Origin: Actinomadura fibrosa
GTDB lineage: Bacteria; Actinomycetota; Actinomycetes; Streptosporangiales; Streptosporangiaceae
Assembly: GCF_900659615.1 (NCBI RefSeq)
Contig: NZ_CAACUY010000001.1
Location: forward strand, 158,458 to 222,457
Direction: 5' to 3'
Length of the DNA stretch: 64,000 nt
Shown: positions 15,014-23,521 of the stretch, one piece after another
How positions within the stretch are numbered: the first letter of the stretch is position 1
Layout of the letters: each line of letters opens with the position of its first letter
Notes under the pieces: generated by a model
What the model saw: only the letters and a program-made list of their open reading frames with translations
Told to the model about the DNA's origin: nothing
Databases searched by the model: none
Translations under genes and position numbers: made by a program

Positions 15014-16186
15014 TCAGAGGGCGGTGGCGGACGGCGCGGGCATGATCCCCTCCGGTGCCAGCGGCACCCGGACCGCCAGCCGGAAGCCGCCCTCCGGGCG
15101 GGGGCCCGCGTCGACGGTGCCGCCCGCCGCCGCGACCCGCTCGGCCAGCCCGGTCAGGCCGTTGCCCGGGGCGTCCGCCGCCTCGGGCCGCGCCCGCCCG
15201 TCGTCCACGACCTCCAGCACGGCGCACTCGCGCTCGCGGGCGACCGTGATGGTCACCGTGCGGGCGCGGGCATGCCGGACGACGTTGGTCACCCCCTCCC
15301 GCACCGCCCAGCCGAACAGGCCGTCCACCGCGTCCGGGAGCGGTTCGCCCGGGACGCGGACGACGGCCTCGACCTCGGCGGCCGCCAGGACCGCGCGGGC
15401 ACCGTCCAGCTCCTCGGTGAGGTCGCGGCGGCGGTAGCCGGAGATCGCCGCCCGCACGTCCGCGAGCGACTGGCGCGCCACCGACTCGATGTCGGCGACC
15501 TCGGCCAGCGCCCGGTCGACGTCCCGGCCGGCGATCCGCCGCGCCAGCTCCGCCTTGATGACGATCAGCGACAGCCCCTGCCCGAGCAGGTCGTGCAGGT
15601 CGCGGGCGATGCGGAGCCGCTCGTCCGCCGCGGCCAGCCGGGCCACCTCGCCGCGCGCCTCGCGGAGCTCCTGGACGAGCGTCCGCGCGTGCCGGAAGCC
15701 GAACATGAACACGCCGAGCGACGCCGTGGTGACGGTGATGACCGGCAGCGAGTCCCGCGCGCCGTCGATCAGCGCGCCCTGGAGCGCGGCGAGCGCCGCC
15801 GCCGCGCCGACGCCCCACAGGACGCGGCACATCGGCAGCGTCATCGCGCAGATCAGCGACAGGTAGATCGGCATGCCCGTCCAGGCGTTCCCGAAGCCGA
15901 AAGGGAGGGCGGCGCACAGCGCGGCGAACAGCGCGAGCATCACGTAGGTGCGCGTGCGCACGGGGTGGATCCAGCTGGTCATGCTCAGCGGTGTCGCCAG
16001 GTAGAGGCCGACGAAGGCCAGCGTGCCGAGGACCCCGAGCCACAGCCTGGCCCCCGTGTACCCGGAGAGGACATGGACGAGCGGGACCATGTAGACGAGC
16101 CCGGTGGCGGCCCAGAACGTCCGCCGCTTCCGGGACTGGGCGGGGTCGGGGGGATTCCGGGCGTCGCCGTCGAAAAGCATGGTCAT
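15014..16186 (-). CDS. NarL/DesK-type sensor histidine kinase (orphan)
   Basis: 390 aa. About five to six membrane helices occupy residues 25-180 (TFWAATGLVYMVPLVHVLS onward), followed by a HisKA_3 dimerisation domain with the phospho-accepting His in ARDLHDLLGQGLS and a HATPase domain (AVREGVTNVVRHA N-box, VVDDGRA, NGLTGLAERV G-box). No periplasmic sensor domain, so it probably senses the membrane or a membrane partner like DesK/LiaS. A LuxR-type response regulator normally follows; none is adjacent here. Confidence 0.9.
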   Translation of the reverse strand: MTMLFDGDARNPPDPAQSRKRRTFWAATGLVYMVPLVHVLSGYTGARLWLGVLGTLAFVGLYLATPLSMTSWIHPVRTRTYVMLALFAALCAALPFGFGNAWTGMPIYLSLICAMTLPMCRVLWGVGAAAALAALQGALIDGARDSLPVITVTTASLGVFMFGFRHARTLVQELREARGEVARLAAADERLRIARDLHDLLGQGLSLIVIKAELARRIAGRDVDRALAEVADIESVARQSLADVRAAISGYRRRDLTEELDGARAVLAAAEVEAVVRVPGEPLPDAVDGLFGWAVREGVTNVVRHARARTVTITVARERECAVLEVVDDGRARPEAADAPGNGLTGLAERVAAAGGTVDAGPRPEGGFRLAVRVPLAPEGIMPAPSATAL

Positions 16187-16275
16187 CAGGCCTGAATCGT
16201 ACGCCGACGGCGGTCGCGGAGCGGTCCGCGCGCGGAATGCGGGGAAGTGGGTCCGTCCGGGCTATGGTCTCCGCG

Positions 16276-16306
16276 CGCTTTACATGTTACGAAGAGATGT
16301 AAAGCG
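16276..16306. promoter_or_regulatory. 10-bp inverted repeat upstream of the ferritin-like gene
   Basis: CGCTTTACAT (16276-16285) and ATGTAAAGCG (16297-16306) with an 11-nt spacer, about 75 bp before the GTG start. It is AT-rich against a GC-rich background and looks like an operator for the di-iron protein gene. Confidence 0.6.
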
Positions 16307-16381
16307 ATGGGCGGACCACTTTTCCCCGCGCCCCCCCGCGCCCGCGAACGCGGCCGCGCATCCCCGGAGGAGGCTTCCCCC

Positions 16382-17491
16382 GTGAGTTCGTACGACCTGT
16401 ACACCACGCCGGTCAGCACCGACACCTGGAACGTCCCGATGGCCGGAGACTCCCGCTTCACCTGGGAGTACGACGACGGCCGGGACCGGTTGCTCAACCT
16501 GTACCAGAAGGGCAAGGACAAGCAGTGGGACGCCCAGAAGCGCATCGACTGGGACCAGGAGGTCGATCCGTTCAACGTCGCGGGCCTCCCGGAGCACTTC
16601 AACCCGCTGTTCGGCTCCGACATCTGGGACAAGATGACCCAGAAGGAGCGGGACGAGTACGGCCGGCACCAGGGCGCCTGGCTGTTCAGCCAGTTCCTGC
16701 ACGGTGAGCAGGGCGCGCTGAACGTCTCGGCCCGCATCGTGCAGTCCGTCCCGGACCTCGACTCCAAGTTCTACGCCGCCACGCAGACCATGGACGAGGC
16801 GCGGCACGTCGAGCTGTACACCAAGTTCGTGCACGAGAAGATCGGCATGTACTACCCGATCAACCAGGACCTCGCGAAGCTGCTCGCCGAGTCGCTGGAG
16901 GACAGCCGCTGGGACCTCCCCTACCTCGGCATGCAGGTGCTCATCGAGGGCCTCGCGCTCGCGGCCTTCGGCCTCTACCGCGACCTGTCGACCACCCCGC
17001 TGGTCAAGCAGCTGCTCGCGTACGTCATGCAGGACGAGGCGCGGCACGTCGCGTTCGGCCGGCTCGCGCTCCGGGACTACTACGCCGAGCTGACCGACAA
17101 GGAGCGCGCGGAGCGCGAGGAGTTCGTCGTCGAGGGCTGCTACCTGATGCGGGACCGCTTCAAGGGCCGCGAGGTGTTCGAGCAGCTCGGCATGCCCGTC
17201 GACGAGTGCATGAAGTACGTCGACAACTCGGACATGTACACGCTCTACCAGTCGCTGCTGTTCAGCCGGATCGTGCCGTGCGTCCGCGACGTCGGCCTCT
17301 GGGGCGACAAGGTGCAGGCGGCCTACGCCGACATGGGCGTGCTCGACAACGCCAAGGCGGACCTCGAAGCGCTGATGCGCCAGGACGAGGAGATCGCCGA
17401 GAAGGTGGACGAGGAGCGGTACGCGGCCGAAGTGGCCGCGCGCAAGGAGGAGGTCGACGAGGCCATCTCCCTCGGCGGCGCCGCGGAGTAG
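16382..17491 (+). CDS. Ferritin-like di-iron carboxylate protein (R2-like)
   Basis: 369 aa from GTG 16382, with GGAGGAGG as ribosome-binding site. A four-helix bundle carries two E/DExxH-type metal sites: Glu in HGEQGALNVSARIV with DEARHVELY, and Glu in LIEGLALAAFG with DEARHVAFGR. This is the ligand set of R2-like oxidases and related di-iron oxygenases, but the protein is longer than mycobacterial R2lox and lacks an obvious radical Tyr context that I can assign. It could be an oxygenase, oxidase or N-oxygenase; the substrate is unknown. Stand-alone, with a palindrome upstream and a terminator at 17507. Confidence 0.85.
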   Translation: MSSYDLYTTPVSTDTWNVPMAGDSRFTWEYDDGRDRLLNLYQKGKDKQWDAQKRIDWDQEVDPFNVAGLPEHFNPLFGSDIWDKMTQKERDEYGRHQGAWLFSQFLHGEQGALNVSARIVQSVPDLDSKFYAATQTMDEARHVELYTKFVHEKIGMYYPINQDLAKLLAESLEDSRWDLPYLGMQVLIEGLALAAFGLYRDLSTTPLVKQLLAYVMQDEARHVAFGRLALRDYYAELTDKERAEREEFVVEGCYLMRDRFKGREVFEQLGMPVDECMKYVDNSDMYTLYQSLLFSRIVPCVRDVGLWGDKVQAAYADMGVLDNAKADLEALMRQDEEIAEKVDEERYAAEVAARKEEVDEAISLGGAAE

Positions 17492-17506
17492 ACGACAGGT
17501 AAAAAG

Positions 17507-17541
17507 CGGGGGTGCTCCGGGACGGGCCCGGGGCGCCCCCG
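17507..17541 (+). terminator. Terminator of the ferritin-like gene
   Basis: CGGGGGTGCTCCGGG pairs with CCCGGGGCGCCCCCG (through G-U pairs) around a 4-nt loop, 15 bp after the stop codon; A-rich on the 5' side. Confidence 0.7.
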
Positions 17542-17829
17542 TCGCGCTGCCCGCGCCATGGTCCCCCCACGCGGGGCCAAAGCGTTTATCAAAGGGCCGG
17601 GCGAATCGTTCGATGATGTCGCGTTATGGCGCCCGTTCCTTCCTCCTCGGCCATTCTTCGTAGATCTTCATTGTGTTGGCCAACTGATTTCCGTAACGGC
17701 TGTGCGTCCTCCCGCCCTGTACTAATGTCCCCGCTCGACGGTGCGGCGGTTTCCCAAGCCACTCGGCATCACTCGGGGACGCAGCGCGCACACGTGCAGG
17801 GTCAGATCTCGAAAACCCCGGGGGGAAGA

Positions 17830-19365
17830 ATGAACAGATCCGCCAGAAGCCTGCTCCGCGTCTCCGTGCTCGTCCCCGTCGCGGCGGCGGTGGCCGTCTC
17901 CGCGGCGGCCGCGCACGCCGAGGGGCCCGCCTCGGACCTGCTCGGCCGCACGGTGGGGCCCGCGGTCCCGGCGCAGGCCGTCCCGGCACCCGTCGCGGGC
18001 GTGACCGGCAAGGCGGCCGAGCTGTCCGCCTCCGCCCTGGACACCGCCCTGTCCACCGCCGAGGACGCCGCGGCGCCCGGCCTGCTCCCCGCGCCGTCCA
18101 AGCCGTCCGCCCACGGCCGGCCCGGCAGGGGGAGCAAGGCGGGCAAGGCGGGCAAGGGCGGAGTCCGCAAGCCCGGGAAGGGCCGCCGGTACGGCGTGCT
18201 GTCCGGCCGGAGCCGTGCCGCGGGCCGCGGCGCCCAGCGCCTCGCGCGGACCGGAACCGCCGCCGCGCCGTCCGCCGCCCGGTCCACCGCGCTGCCCGCC
18301 GCCCGGTCCGCGGCGCTGCCCGCCGCTCCGTGCGCCCTGAACCCCGGCGGCCTGCTGGACAAGGCGAACGGCATCGTCCCCGAGAACACGCTGCCCGGGC
18401 TGCGCCGCGTGCCCGAGTCGCTGCGCGCCACGTCCACCGCCGGTCTCGGGCTGCCGTTCGGCAAGACCAAGATGGTGATCAAGCCGAAGAAGAAGACCTC
18501 GCTCGGCGGCAGCCTCCCGCTGTCCAACGTGTCGCTGGAGAACGCCCGCAGCGCCGCCGCCCCGTCCACCGGGACCTGCGGGAACGCCCCGCACCGCGCC
18601 GGCGGCGCGCTGCGGGCCCGGCAGCGGCCCGCCGAGCGCCGGCTGCCCGTGCCCGTCGGCCCCGCGCTCATGATCGTCGGCGATCTCACCTCGCCCGCCA
18701 ACACGGGCCGTCCGCCGCAGCTCCTGAACCCCGAGCAGCTCGGCTCGCTCGGCCCGCTGAGCGGTTCGAGCGGCCCCAAGACGATCAGCGCCCGCCGCGC
18801 CGCGCCCGCCGCGCCCGCCGCTCCGGCCGCGCCCGATGCGCCTGCCGCTCCGGCCGATGGGCCGCTCGACGCCGTCGCCAACCTCGGTCTCCCGCTGCTC
18901 CAGAACCCGACCGGCCCGCTACAGCAGCAGCCCGCCGACCCGGGGCCCGTGCCGGGCGTCCGTCCGGGAACGCACCACGGCCGTCCCGCCGGCGGGCACG
19001 CGGGTCACGGCGGCCACGGCCGCCCGTCCGCCGCCCACCGCGTCATGGGCTCCAACCCGGCGCCGGTGGACGACGCCCTGAAGTCGACCGACCGGACCAT
19101 CAGCCTGGTGAACGAGGTCCTCAAGGCCGGCAACGTGTCCAACCCGGTGGGGACGAAGGTCGGCGGCGCGCCCGTTCTGCCCGGCAAGCCCTCGACCGGC
19201 GCCGGCAAGCGCTACGCCGGTGCGCGGTACGCGGTCGCGCCGACGTCGGCCGACCCGCTGAGCGGCGTGCTCAGCATGGTGCCCGGCATGCCCTTCAAGC
19301 AGCTTCCGGTGAACCCGCTCCAGGGCGTCCCGGGGGCCGGTCTCTCTGCCACGCCCAAGGGCTGA
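17830..19365 (+). CDS. Secreted Ala/Pro-rich low-complexity protein
   Basis: 511 aa from ATG 17830, with GGGGGAAG upstream. An N-terminal signal peptide (MNRSARSLLRVSVLVPVAAAVAVSAAAAHA) is followed by a mostly disordered chain: a Lys/Gly-rich stretch near residue 100 (GSKAGKAGKGGVRKPGKG), Ala-rich repeats (AARSTALPAARSAALPAA), a second Pro-Ala repeat (AAPAAPAAP) and a His/Gly patch (GGHAGHGGHGRP). Several short conserved-looking segments (CALNPGGLLDKANGI, ISLVNEVLKAGNV) recall secreted Streptomyces proteins of chaplin-adjacent loci, without a family match. No LPXTG or C-terminal anchor. Probably a cell-wall-associated structural protein. Confidence 0.75.
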   Translation: MNRSARSLLRVSVLVPVAAAVAVSAAAAHAEGPASDLLGRTVGPAVPAQAVPAPVAGVTGKAAELSASALDTALSTAEDAAAPGLLPAPSKPSAHGRPGRGSKAGKAGKGGVRKPGKGRRYGVLSGRSRAAGRGAQRLARTGTAAAPSAARSTALPAARSAALPAAPCALNPGGLLDKANGIVPENTLPGLRRVPESLRATSTAGLGLPFGKTKMVIKPKKKTSLGGSLPLSNVSLENARSAAAPSTGTCGNAPHRAGGALRARQRPAERRLPVPVGPALMIVGDLTSPANTGRPPQLLNPEQLGSLGPLSGSSGPKTISARRAAPAAPAAPAAPDAPAAPADGPLDAVANLGLPLLQNPTGPLQQQPADPGPVPGVRPGTHHGRPAGGHAGHGGHGRPSAAHRVMGSNPAPVDDALKSTDRTISLVNEVLKAGNVSNPVGTKVGGAPVLPGKPSTGAGKRYAGARYAVAPTSADPLSGVLSMVPGMPFKQLPVNPLQGVPGAGLSATPKG

Positions 19366-19432
19366 CCGAGGTCCGACCCGAGGTTCGCCCAAGGTCACCG
19401 CGCGCCGCCGGCGCGGCGCGCGACCAGCCCTG

Positions 19433-19485
19433 ACGGGGCGTTCCGCGAATGCCGTCGCATCCGCGGAACGCCCCGTTCGCTTTTC
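19433..19485 (+). terminator. Terminator of the secreted protein gene
   Basis: ACGGGGCGTTCCGCG (19433-19447) and CGCGGAACGCCCCGT (19462-19476) form a perfect 15-bp stem with a 14-nt loop that contains a further small stem, followed by TTTT. Confidence 0.88.
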
Positions 19486-19902
19486 CTGCAAATTCCGATT
19501 TCGCAGTTGTTATCCGGCTGAGATCAGGCGGTCAAGGATCTGTCAAATCGATCTACGAAGGCGGTGGCGCTGCGGAGTCGATCGACTTCGCACGGCAAAA
19601 AGAGAGGTGACTTATCCCACAAACAGGGGCGTTGTGGTCGTACCATGCGGAGCACAACGTACGGTCATGAACTTGTGTGCGGCGGGAAGATTGTCAATCG
19701 CGTATCGCCTTGCGCCGCACCGGCCGGACGCCAGTTCCGCGATGACGCGGAAGCGCCTGCGAGAAGGGCGCGAGAGCGGGTGATGCGCACCCGCGGGCGG
19801 CGGGAACTCGGGGACGTGAGCGTCGCCTGAGCGCGCCGCCGGAACGGCGGTTCACGAAACGCCGGGCGTCCGGGGCCCTGTCCCCGATCGAAGGACTCCT
19901 CT
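19486..19902. other. 417-bp intergenic region upstream of the RlpA-like gene
   Basis: No supportable gene. The first 200 bp are less GC-rich and probably hold the promoter. I looked for a c-di-AMP (ydaO) riboswitch, common ahead of actinobacterial cell-wall hydrolase genes, and did not see its conserved blocks. The 3' part has several hairpins of ordinary GC-rich type. Confidence 0.4.
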
Positions 19903-20502
19903 GTGGGTAGCCCCAAGGTCAGCTTTCGCATGCTCCTGATCGTCTCCGGCGTCGCCATGGCCGTCCTCGCGGCCGGCGCGTTCGCCCTCCTCAGCGGCGG
20001 CGGTTCCGCCGAGTCGGCGCAGGCCGCGCAGACCGCCCCCCAGCTCACCGCCCCCCAGGCCACGGCACCGGCGGCCGACCCGCCCCGGGCCGCGCCCACC
20101 CGGGCCAGCAGGGGAAAGACCCGCTCCCCCGGACCCGCGCCGAAGAAGAGCGCGAAGCCCGCGAAGACGGCCAAGCCCAAGCCGAAGAAGAAGGCACCCG
20201 CCTACAAGGTGCTGAAGTCGGGCTCCTGCCAGGCCTCCTACTACTGGGAGGGGCAGATGACCGCCAGCGGCGAGCCGTTCGACCCGAGCGAGCTGACGGC
20301 CGCGCACAAGACGCTGCCGATGGGGTCGAAGGTCCGCGTGACCAACAAGAACAACGGCCGCTCGGTGATCGTCCGCATCAACGACCGCGGCCCGTACGCG
20401 GGCGGCCGCTGCCTGGACCTGTCCAAGGCCGCGATGGCCGAGGTCGGTGGCACCGGCGCGGGCGTGATCCCCGTCCGCTACGAGGTGCTCGCCCGCCGCT
20501 GA
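19903..20502 (+). CDS. RlpA-like double-psi beta-barrel protein
   Basis: 199 aa from GTG 19903. One N-terminal membrane helix or uncleaved signal (MLLIVSGVAMAVLAAGAFALL), a Lys/Pro/Ala linker (KTAKPKPKKKAPA) for crossing the wall, then a C-terminal RlpA/DPBB domain: SGSCQASYYWEGQMTASGEPFDPSELTAAHKTLPMGSKVRVTN and VRINDRGPYAGGRCLDLSKAAM. The NDRGPY motif holds the catalytic Asp of RlpA-like lytic transglycosylases and expansin-like folds. Likely a peptidoglycan-associated hydrolase or binder at the cell surface. Convergent, 6 bp from the hydrolase gene. Confidence 0.9.
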   Translation: MGSPKVSFRMLLIVSGVAMAVLAAGAFALLSGGGSAESAQAAQTAPQLTAPQATAPAADPPRAAPTRASRGKTRSPGPAPKKSAKPAKTAKPKPKKKAPAYKVLKSGSCQASYYWEGQMTASGEPFDPSELTAAHKTLPMGSKVRVTNKNNGRSVIVRINDRGPYAGGRCLDLSKAAMAEVGGTGAGVIPVRYEVLARR

Positions 20503-20508
20503 CCGCGC

Positions 20509-21747
20509 TCAGCGGTCGGAGCCCGCACCGCTCGCCGCCGCGGCCTTCACCCGCTCGGCGAGCGAGACCCGCACGGCCGGGGCCTCCGCGACGGGAAGGT
20601 GCCGGACCTCGGCGAGCCGCTCCCGGAACCACTCGGTGAGGACGCCGTCCGCCCGCACCGCCTCGGTGATCGGCGGGCGCGGCTCGGTCCCGGGCTCCGG
20701 GACCAGCGCGTGCCCCATCCGGAGCGTGACGGACTCCACCGCGCACCCGGTTCCGGACGCCTCCCCGGACGCCTCCCCGGACGCGTTCGGGGAGGCGTCC
20801 GCCGGTGGCCCGTCCGCCGGGGCGGCGGCCGTCAAGGAGGCGGCGGAGCGGCGCAGCGCGTCGCAGAGGGCGGTGATCTCGCTGGGCGGGACGACCCGGT
20901 CCTTGGCGCCCGCGACGAACAGCAGCGCCACGTCGCGGGCCGCGATGTCGCCGGCGAGGGAGCCGAGGTCGAGCCGGTCGGCGAGCGCGCGGGCCGGCTC
21001 GGTCCACGTCCGGTCGCGTCCGGCGCGCTTCTCCACCGCCCGCGCGGCCCGCGACGGCGCGACGACCGGCGCCACGAGCGCGGCGGTGCTCACCGGAACG
21101 GTCCCGCGCGCGACCGCCAGCAGCGCGGCGGCGGCGCCCGCGCTGAACCCGGCGAGCCCGATCGGGCCGTCCGGGATCGCGAGGTCGCGGCGCAGCTCCG
21201 CGACCGTGGCGGGCAGGCTCTCGACGGCGCGGATCACAGCGGCGCCGTAGGCCTCGACGGCCTCGCTCTCCAGGATCGCGCCGGAGCCGAGCCCGCCCGG
21301 CGACCGGCCCGGCAGGTCCAGGAAGACGCGCCACGCCGGGACGCCGGTCATCGGGATCGCGGCGGCCAGCGCGCCCGCCGTGCGCGGCGGGTCGAAGCCC
21401 GGCCAGGCGATGATCAGCCGGGTCGCGCCGGTGGCGACGGCGTCCACCGCCGTCGGCGGCAGCGCGACGTAGCCGGCGCCCGCGGCGGTGCCGTACACGG
21501 GCAGCGCATGGACGACCGGCACCTGAGCGGCCGGCATCTGCGCGGCCGGCATCTGCGCGGTCGGCGCTTGCGCGACTGGTGCCTGCCCGGGCGGCACCTG
21601 TGCGACCGGTGCCTGTGCGACCGGTGCCTGTGCGGGCGGTGGCTGCATGGTCGGTGGGTCTTCTTGGGTTCGGTCGGCCGGTGCGTGGGCGGCCGTCGCC
21701 TGGGCGGACGGCGCGGAGCGCGGATCGTGCGGGTGGTCGCCGCTCAT
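20509..21747 (-). CDS. Alpha/beta hydrolase with N-terminal Pro/Gln/Ala repeats
   Basis: 412 aa from ATG 21747. Residues about 30-100 are a degenerate repeat (APVAQ, AQMPA units), probably disordered. The hydrolase domain follows, with nucleophile elbow GFSAG (Ser), an acidic residue in VALLFVAGAKDRVVP and a His candidate in RMGHALV, giving a plausible Ser-Asp-His triad. An acidic Pro/Ala insertion (DASPNASGEASGEASG) interrupts the part before the His. Substrate unknown; dienelactone hydrolase- or acetylxylan esterase-like cores are closest in layout. No signal peptide. Confidence 0.8.
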   Translation of the reverse strand: MSGDHPHDPRSAPSAQATAAHAPADRTQEDPPTMQPPPAQAPVAQAPVAQVPPGQAPVAQAPTAQMPAAQMPAAQVPVVHALPVYGTAAGAGYVALPPTAVDAVATGATRLIIAWPGFDPPRTAGALAAAIPMTGVPAWRVFLDLPGRSPGGLGSGAILESEAVEAYGAAVIRAVESLPATVAELRRDLAIPDGPIGLAGFSAGAAAALLAVARGTVPVSTAALVAPVVAPSRAARAVEKRAGRDRTWTEPARALADRLDLGSLAGDIAARDVALLFVAGAKDRVVPPSEITALCDALRRSAASLTAAAPADGPPADASPNASGEASGEASGTGCAVESVTLRMGHALVPEPGTEPRPPITEAVRADGVLTEWFRERLAEVRHLPVAEAPAVRVSLAERVKAAAASGAGSDR

Positions 21748-22077
21748 GTCGTACGTCAGCTCCCGGGGTGCTCGACGGGCGATGCCGATCGCGCCTGGAG
21801 ATCGGTCAAGGGAGGCGGCGCTCCTCCTGCGAACCCAGGGGTTCCCGGGTCCCATGCTCGCAGCGGGCGCCGGAGAACGCGGGCTTTACCCCACAGTCCG
21901 CCCACGGGAGTGAGATAGAGCTCACCTGCGGTAACCGGGCCTTCGGCGTGTCCGGCAGGCCCGCTGTGACGCGGGCCTCACCGCCAGCGCGAGGGGAACA
22001 ATCCGGTGCCGGGCCGCGTCGTAGTAGGTCGTGGGCGTTGCGGGGGCGCGCCCAAAACGTCCCACAAAGGAGTGCCT
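21748..22077. other. 330-bp divergent intergenic region
   Basis: Lies between the hydrolase and YkvA-like genes and presumably holds both promoters. Around 21906-22010 there is a structured, GC-rich stretch (GGTAACCGGGCC, GGCAGGCCCGC) that could fold as an RNA leader for the YkvA gene; I cannot match it to a known riboswitch. Confidence 0.35.
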
Positions 22078-22440
22078 GTGGACAGGAAGCGCAACGCGGC
22101 CGCCGCCGGGCAGGCCTGGCAGATCTACAGCGAGACCCTGAGCCCCGACGCACCCGGGTTCTTCGAGCGCCTTCGCGCCGTCCCGCGGATGATGAAGTCA
22201 GTCCTGCGGGGCCAGTACAAGGGGATGTCGTACGGGACGCTCGGGCTGCTCGCCCTGGGCCTCGTCTACATCATCTCCCCGATCGACGCCATCCCCGACG
22301 TGTTCCCCGTCATCGGCATCGTCGACGACACGGGCTTGGCGCTGTGGCTGGCGGCGGTCCTCGTCAAGTCGGCGGGCGACTTCGTCACTTGGGAGCGCGG
22401 AGGCCGTCCCACCGTCATCGTGGGCGAGCCGGTCGACTGA
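22078..22440 (+). CDS. YkvA family (DUF1232) small membrane protein
   Basis: 120 aa from GTG 22078, with AAAGGAG upstream. The family core YIISPIDAIPDVFPVIGIVDDTGL is complete (the P-x-D-x-I-P-D motif). One or two hydrophobic helices (GTLGLLALGLVYIISP and LALWLAAVLVKSAGDF) flank it. Function of the family is unknown. Monocistronic, ended by the strong hairpin at 22457. Confidence 0.92.
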   Translation: MDRKRNAAAAGQAWQIYSETLSPDAPGFFERLRAVPRMMKSVLRGQYKGMSYGTLGLLALGLVYIISPIDAIPDVFPVIGIVDDTGLALWLAAVLVKSAGDFVTWERGGRPTVIVGEPVD

Positions 22441-22456
22441 CCCGGCCCGCCGCAGG

Positions 22457-22493
22457 AAAGGCGAGACCACCTACATGGTGGTCTCGCCTTTCT
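22457..22493. terminator. Strong bidirectional terminator
   Basis: Perfect 15-bp stem AAAGGCGAGACCACC (22457-22471) and GGTGGTCTCGCCTTT (22477-22491) with a 5-nt loop, between the YkvA gene and the convergent IclR gene. Confidence 0.93.
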
Positions 22494-22535
22494 CATGTTC
22501 AGGGGCGCGCCGTGCGGTGAGCCTCACGTCGAGCC

Positions 22536-23279
22536 CTATGACGGGTTCAGTTCCTTCGCGAACCCTTCGGCGGCGTTCCGCATGATGGGGACGACGTCGG
22601 CGACCGTCTCGCGCGTCATCCGCGCGGACGGCCCCGAGACCGACAGGGCCGTCAGCGCGGGTGCGCCGCGCAGCGCGACCGCCACGCAGCGGACACCGAC
22701 CTCCTGCTCCTCGTCGTCCAGCGCGTACCCCTGGACGCGGATCCGCTCCAGCTCAGCCAGCAGCGCGTCCGGGTCGGTGAACGTGTTGGGTGTGTGCGCG
22801 TCCATGCCCGTCCGGGCGAGGATGTCGCGGACCCTCGGCTCGGGCAGCTGCGACAGCAGCGCCTTGCCCACGCCCGTGCAGTGCGGCTGCACGCGCCGGC
22901 CCACCTCGGTGAACATCCGCATCGAGTGCTTGGACGGCACCTGCGCGACGTACACGGCCTCGTCGCCCTCCAGCACCGCCATGTTGGCCGTCTCGCCGAC
23001 CTCGTGCACGAGCCGCGTCAGCACCGGCCGGGCCCAGGACCCGAGGAGGCGGCTCGCGCCCTCGCCGAGCCTGATCAGCCGCGGGCCGAGGGCGTAGCGC
23101 TTGGACGGCTCCTGCCGCACGTACCCGTGGTTCACGAGCGTCCGCATCAACCGGTAGATCGTCGGCATCGGCAGCCCGGAGACCTCCGTCAGCTCCGACA
23201 GCGCCATCTCGCCGCCCGCGTCCGCCAGATGCTCCAGGAGCTCGAACGCGCGCTCCAGCGACCGTACGGCCTCCGCCAC
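22536..23279 (-). CDS. IclR family transcriptional regulator
   Basis: 247 aa from GTG 23279, with GGAGGG upstream; longer frames extend into non-coding sequence. The N-terminal winged helix reads VRSLERAFELLEHLADAGGEMALSELTEVSGLPMPTIYRLMRTLVNHGYV, and the C-terminal effector domain shows HCTGVGKALLSQLP, YALDDEEQEVGVRCVAVALRG and SVSGPSARMT. The architecture matches AllR/IclR repressors that sense small acids. No target operon is adjacent on its strand; the divergent neighbour is the surface-protein gene. Confidence 0.95.
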   Translation of the reverse strand: MAEAVRSLERAFELLEHLADAGGEMALSELTEVSGLPMPTIYRLMRTLVNHGYVRQEPSKRYALGPRLIRLGEGASRLLGSWARPVLTRLVHEVGETANMAVLEGDEAVYVAQVPSKHSMRMFTEVGRRVQPHCTGVGKALLSQLPEPRVRDILARTGMDAHTPNTFTDPDALLAELERIRVQGYALDDEEQEVGVRCVAVALRGAPALTALSVSGPSARMTRETVADVVPIMRNAAEGFAKELNPS

Positions 23280-23521
23280 CGGCCCTCCCTTCCAGGACGT
23301 GTCTCGGGATCCGGTGCACCACTGCACCGCTCGCCTCGGGCGCCCGCTCTCGGGCACGCTTTCGCGACCGTCCGATTCTACGGAGATCCTATTTCGCTCT
23401 GCGAAAGAGGGGTGGTGGGTTACGCGCGGCCACGGGGTGGCAATAACTGTCTGTGCCCGGCGTCACACGCGCCGCCCCCCAGGCAGCCATAGGGACACAG
23501 GTAACGGCGAGAGGGGCACGG

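Noticed and set aside
19486..19902. c-di-AMP (ydaO) riboswitch before the RlpA-like gene
   Set aside because: I searched for its conserved sequence blocks and pseudoknot partners and could not place them.
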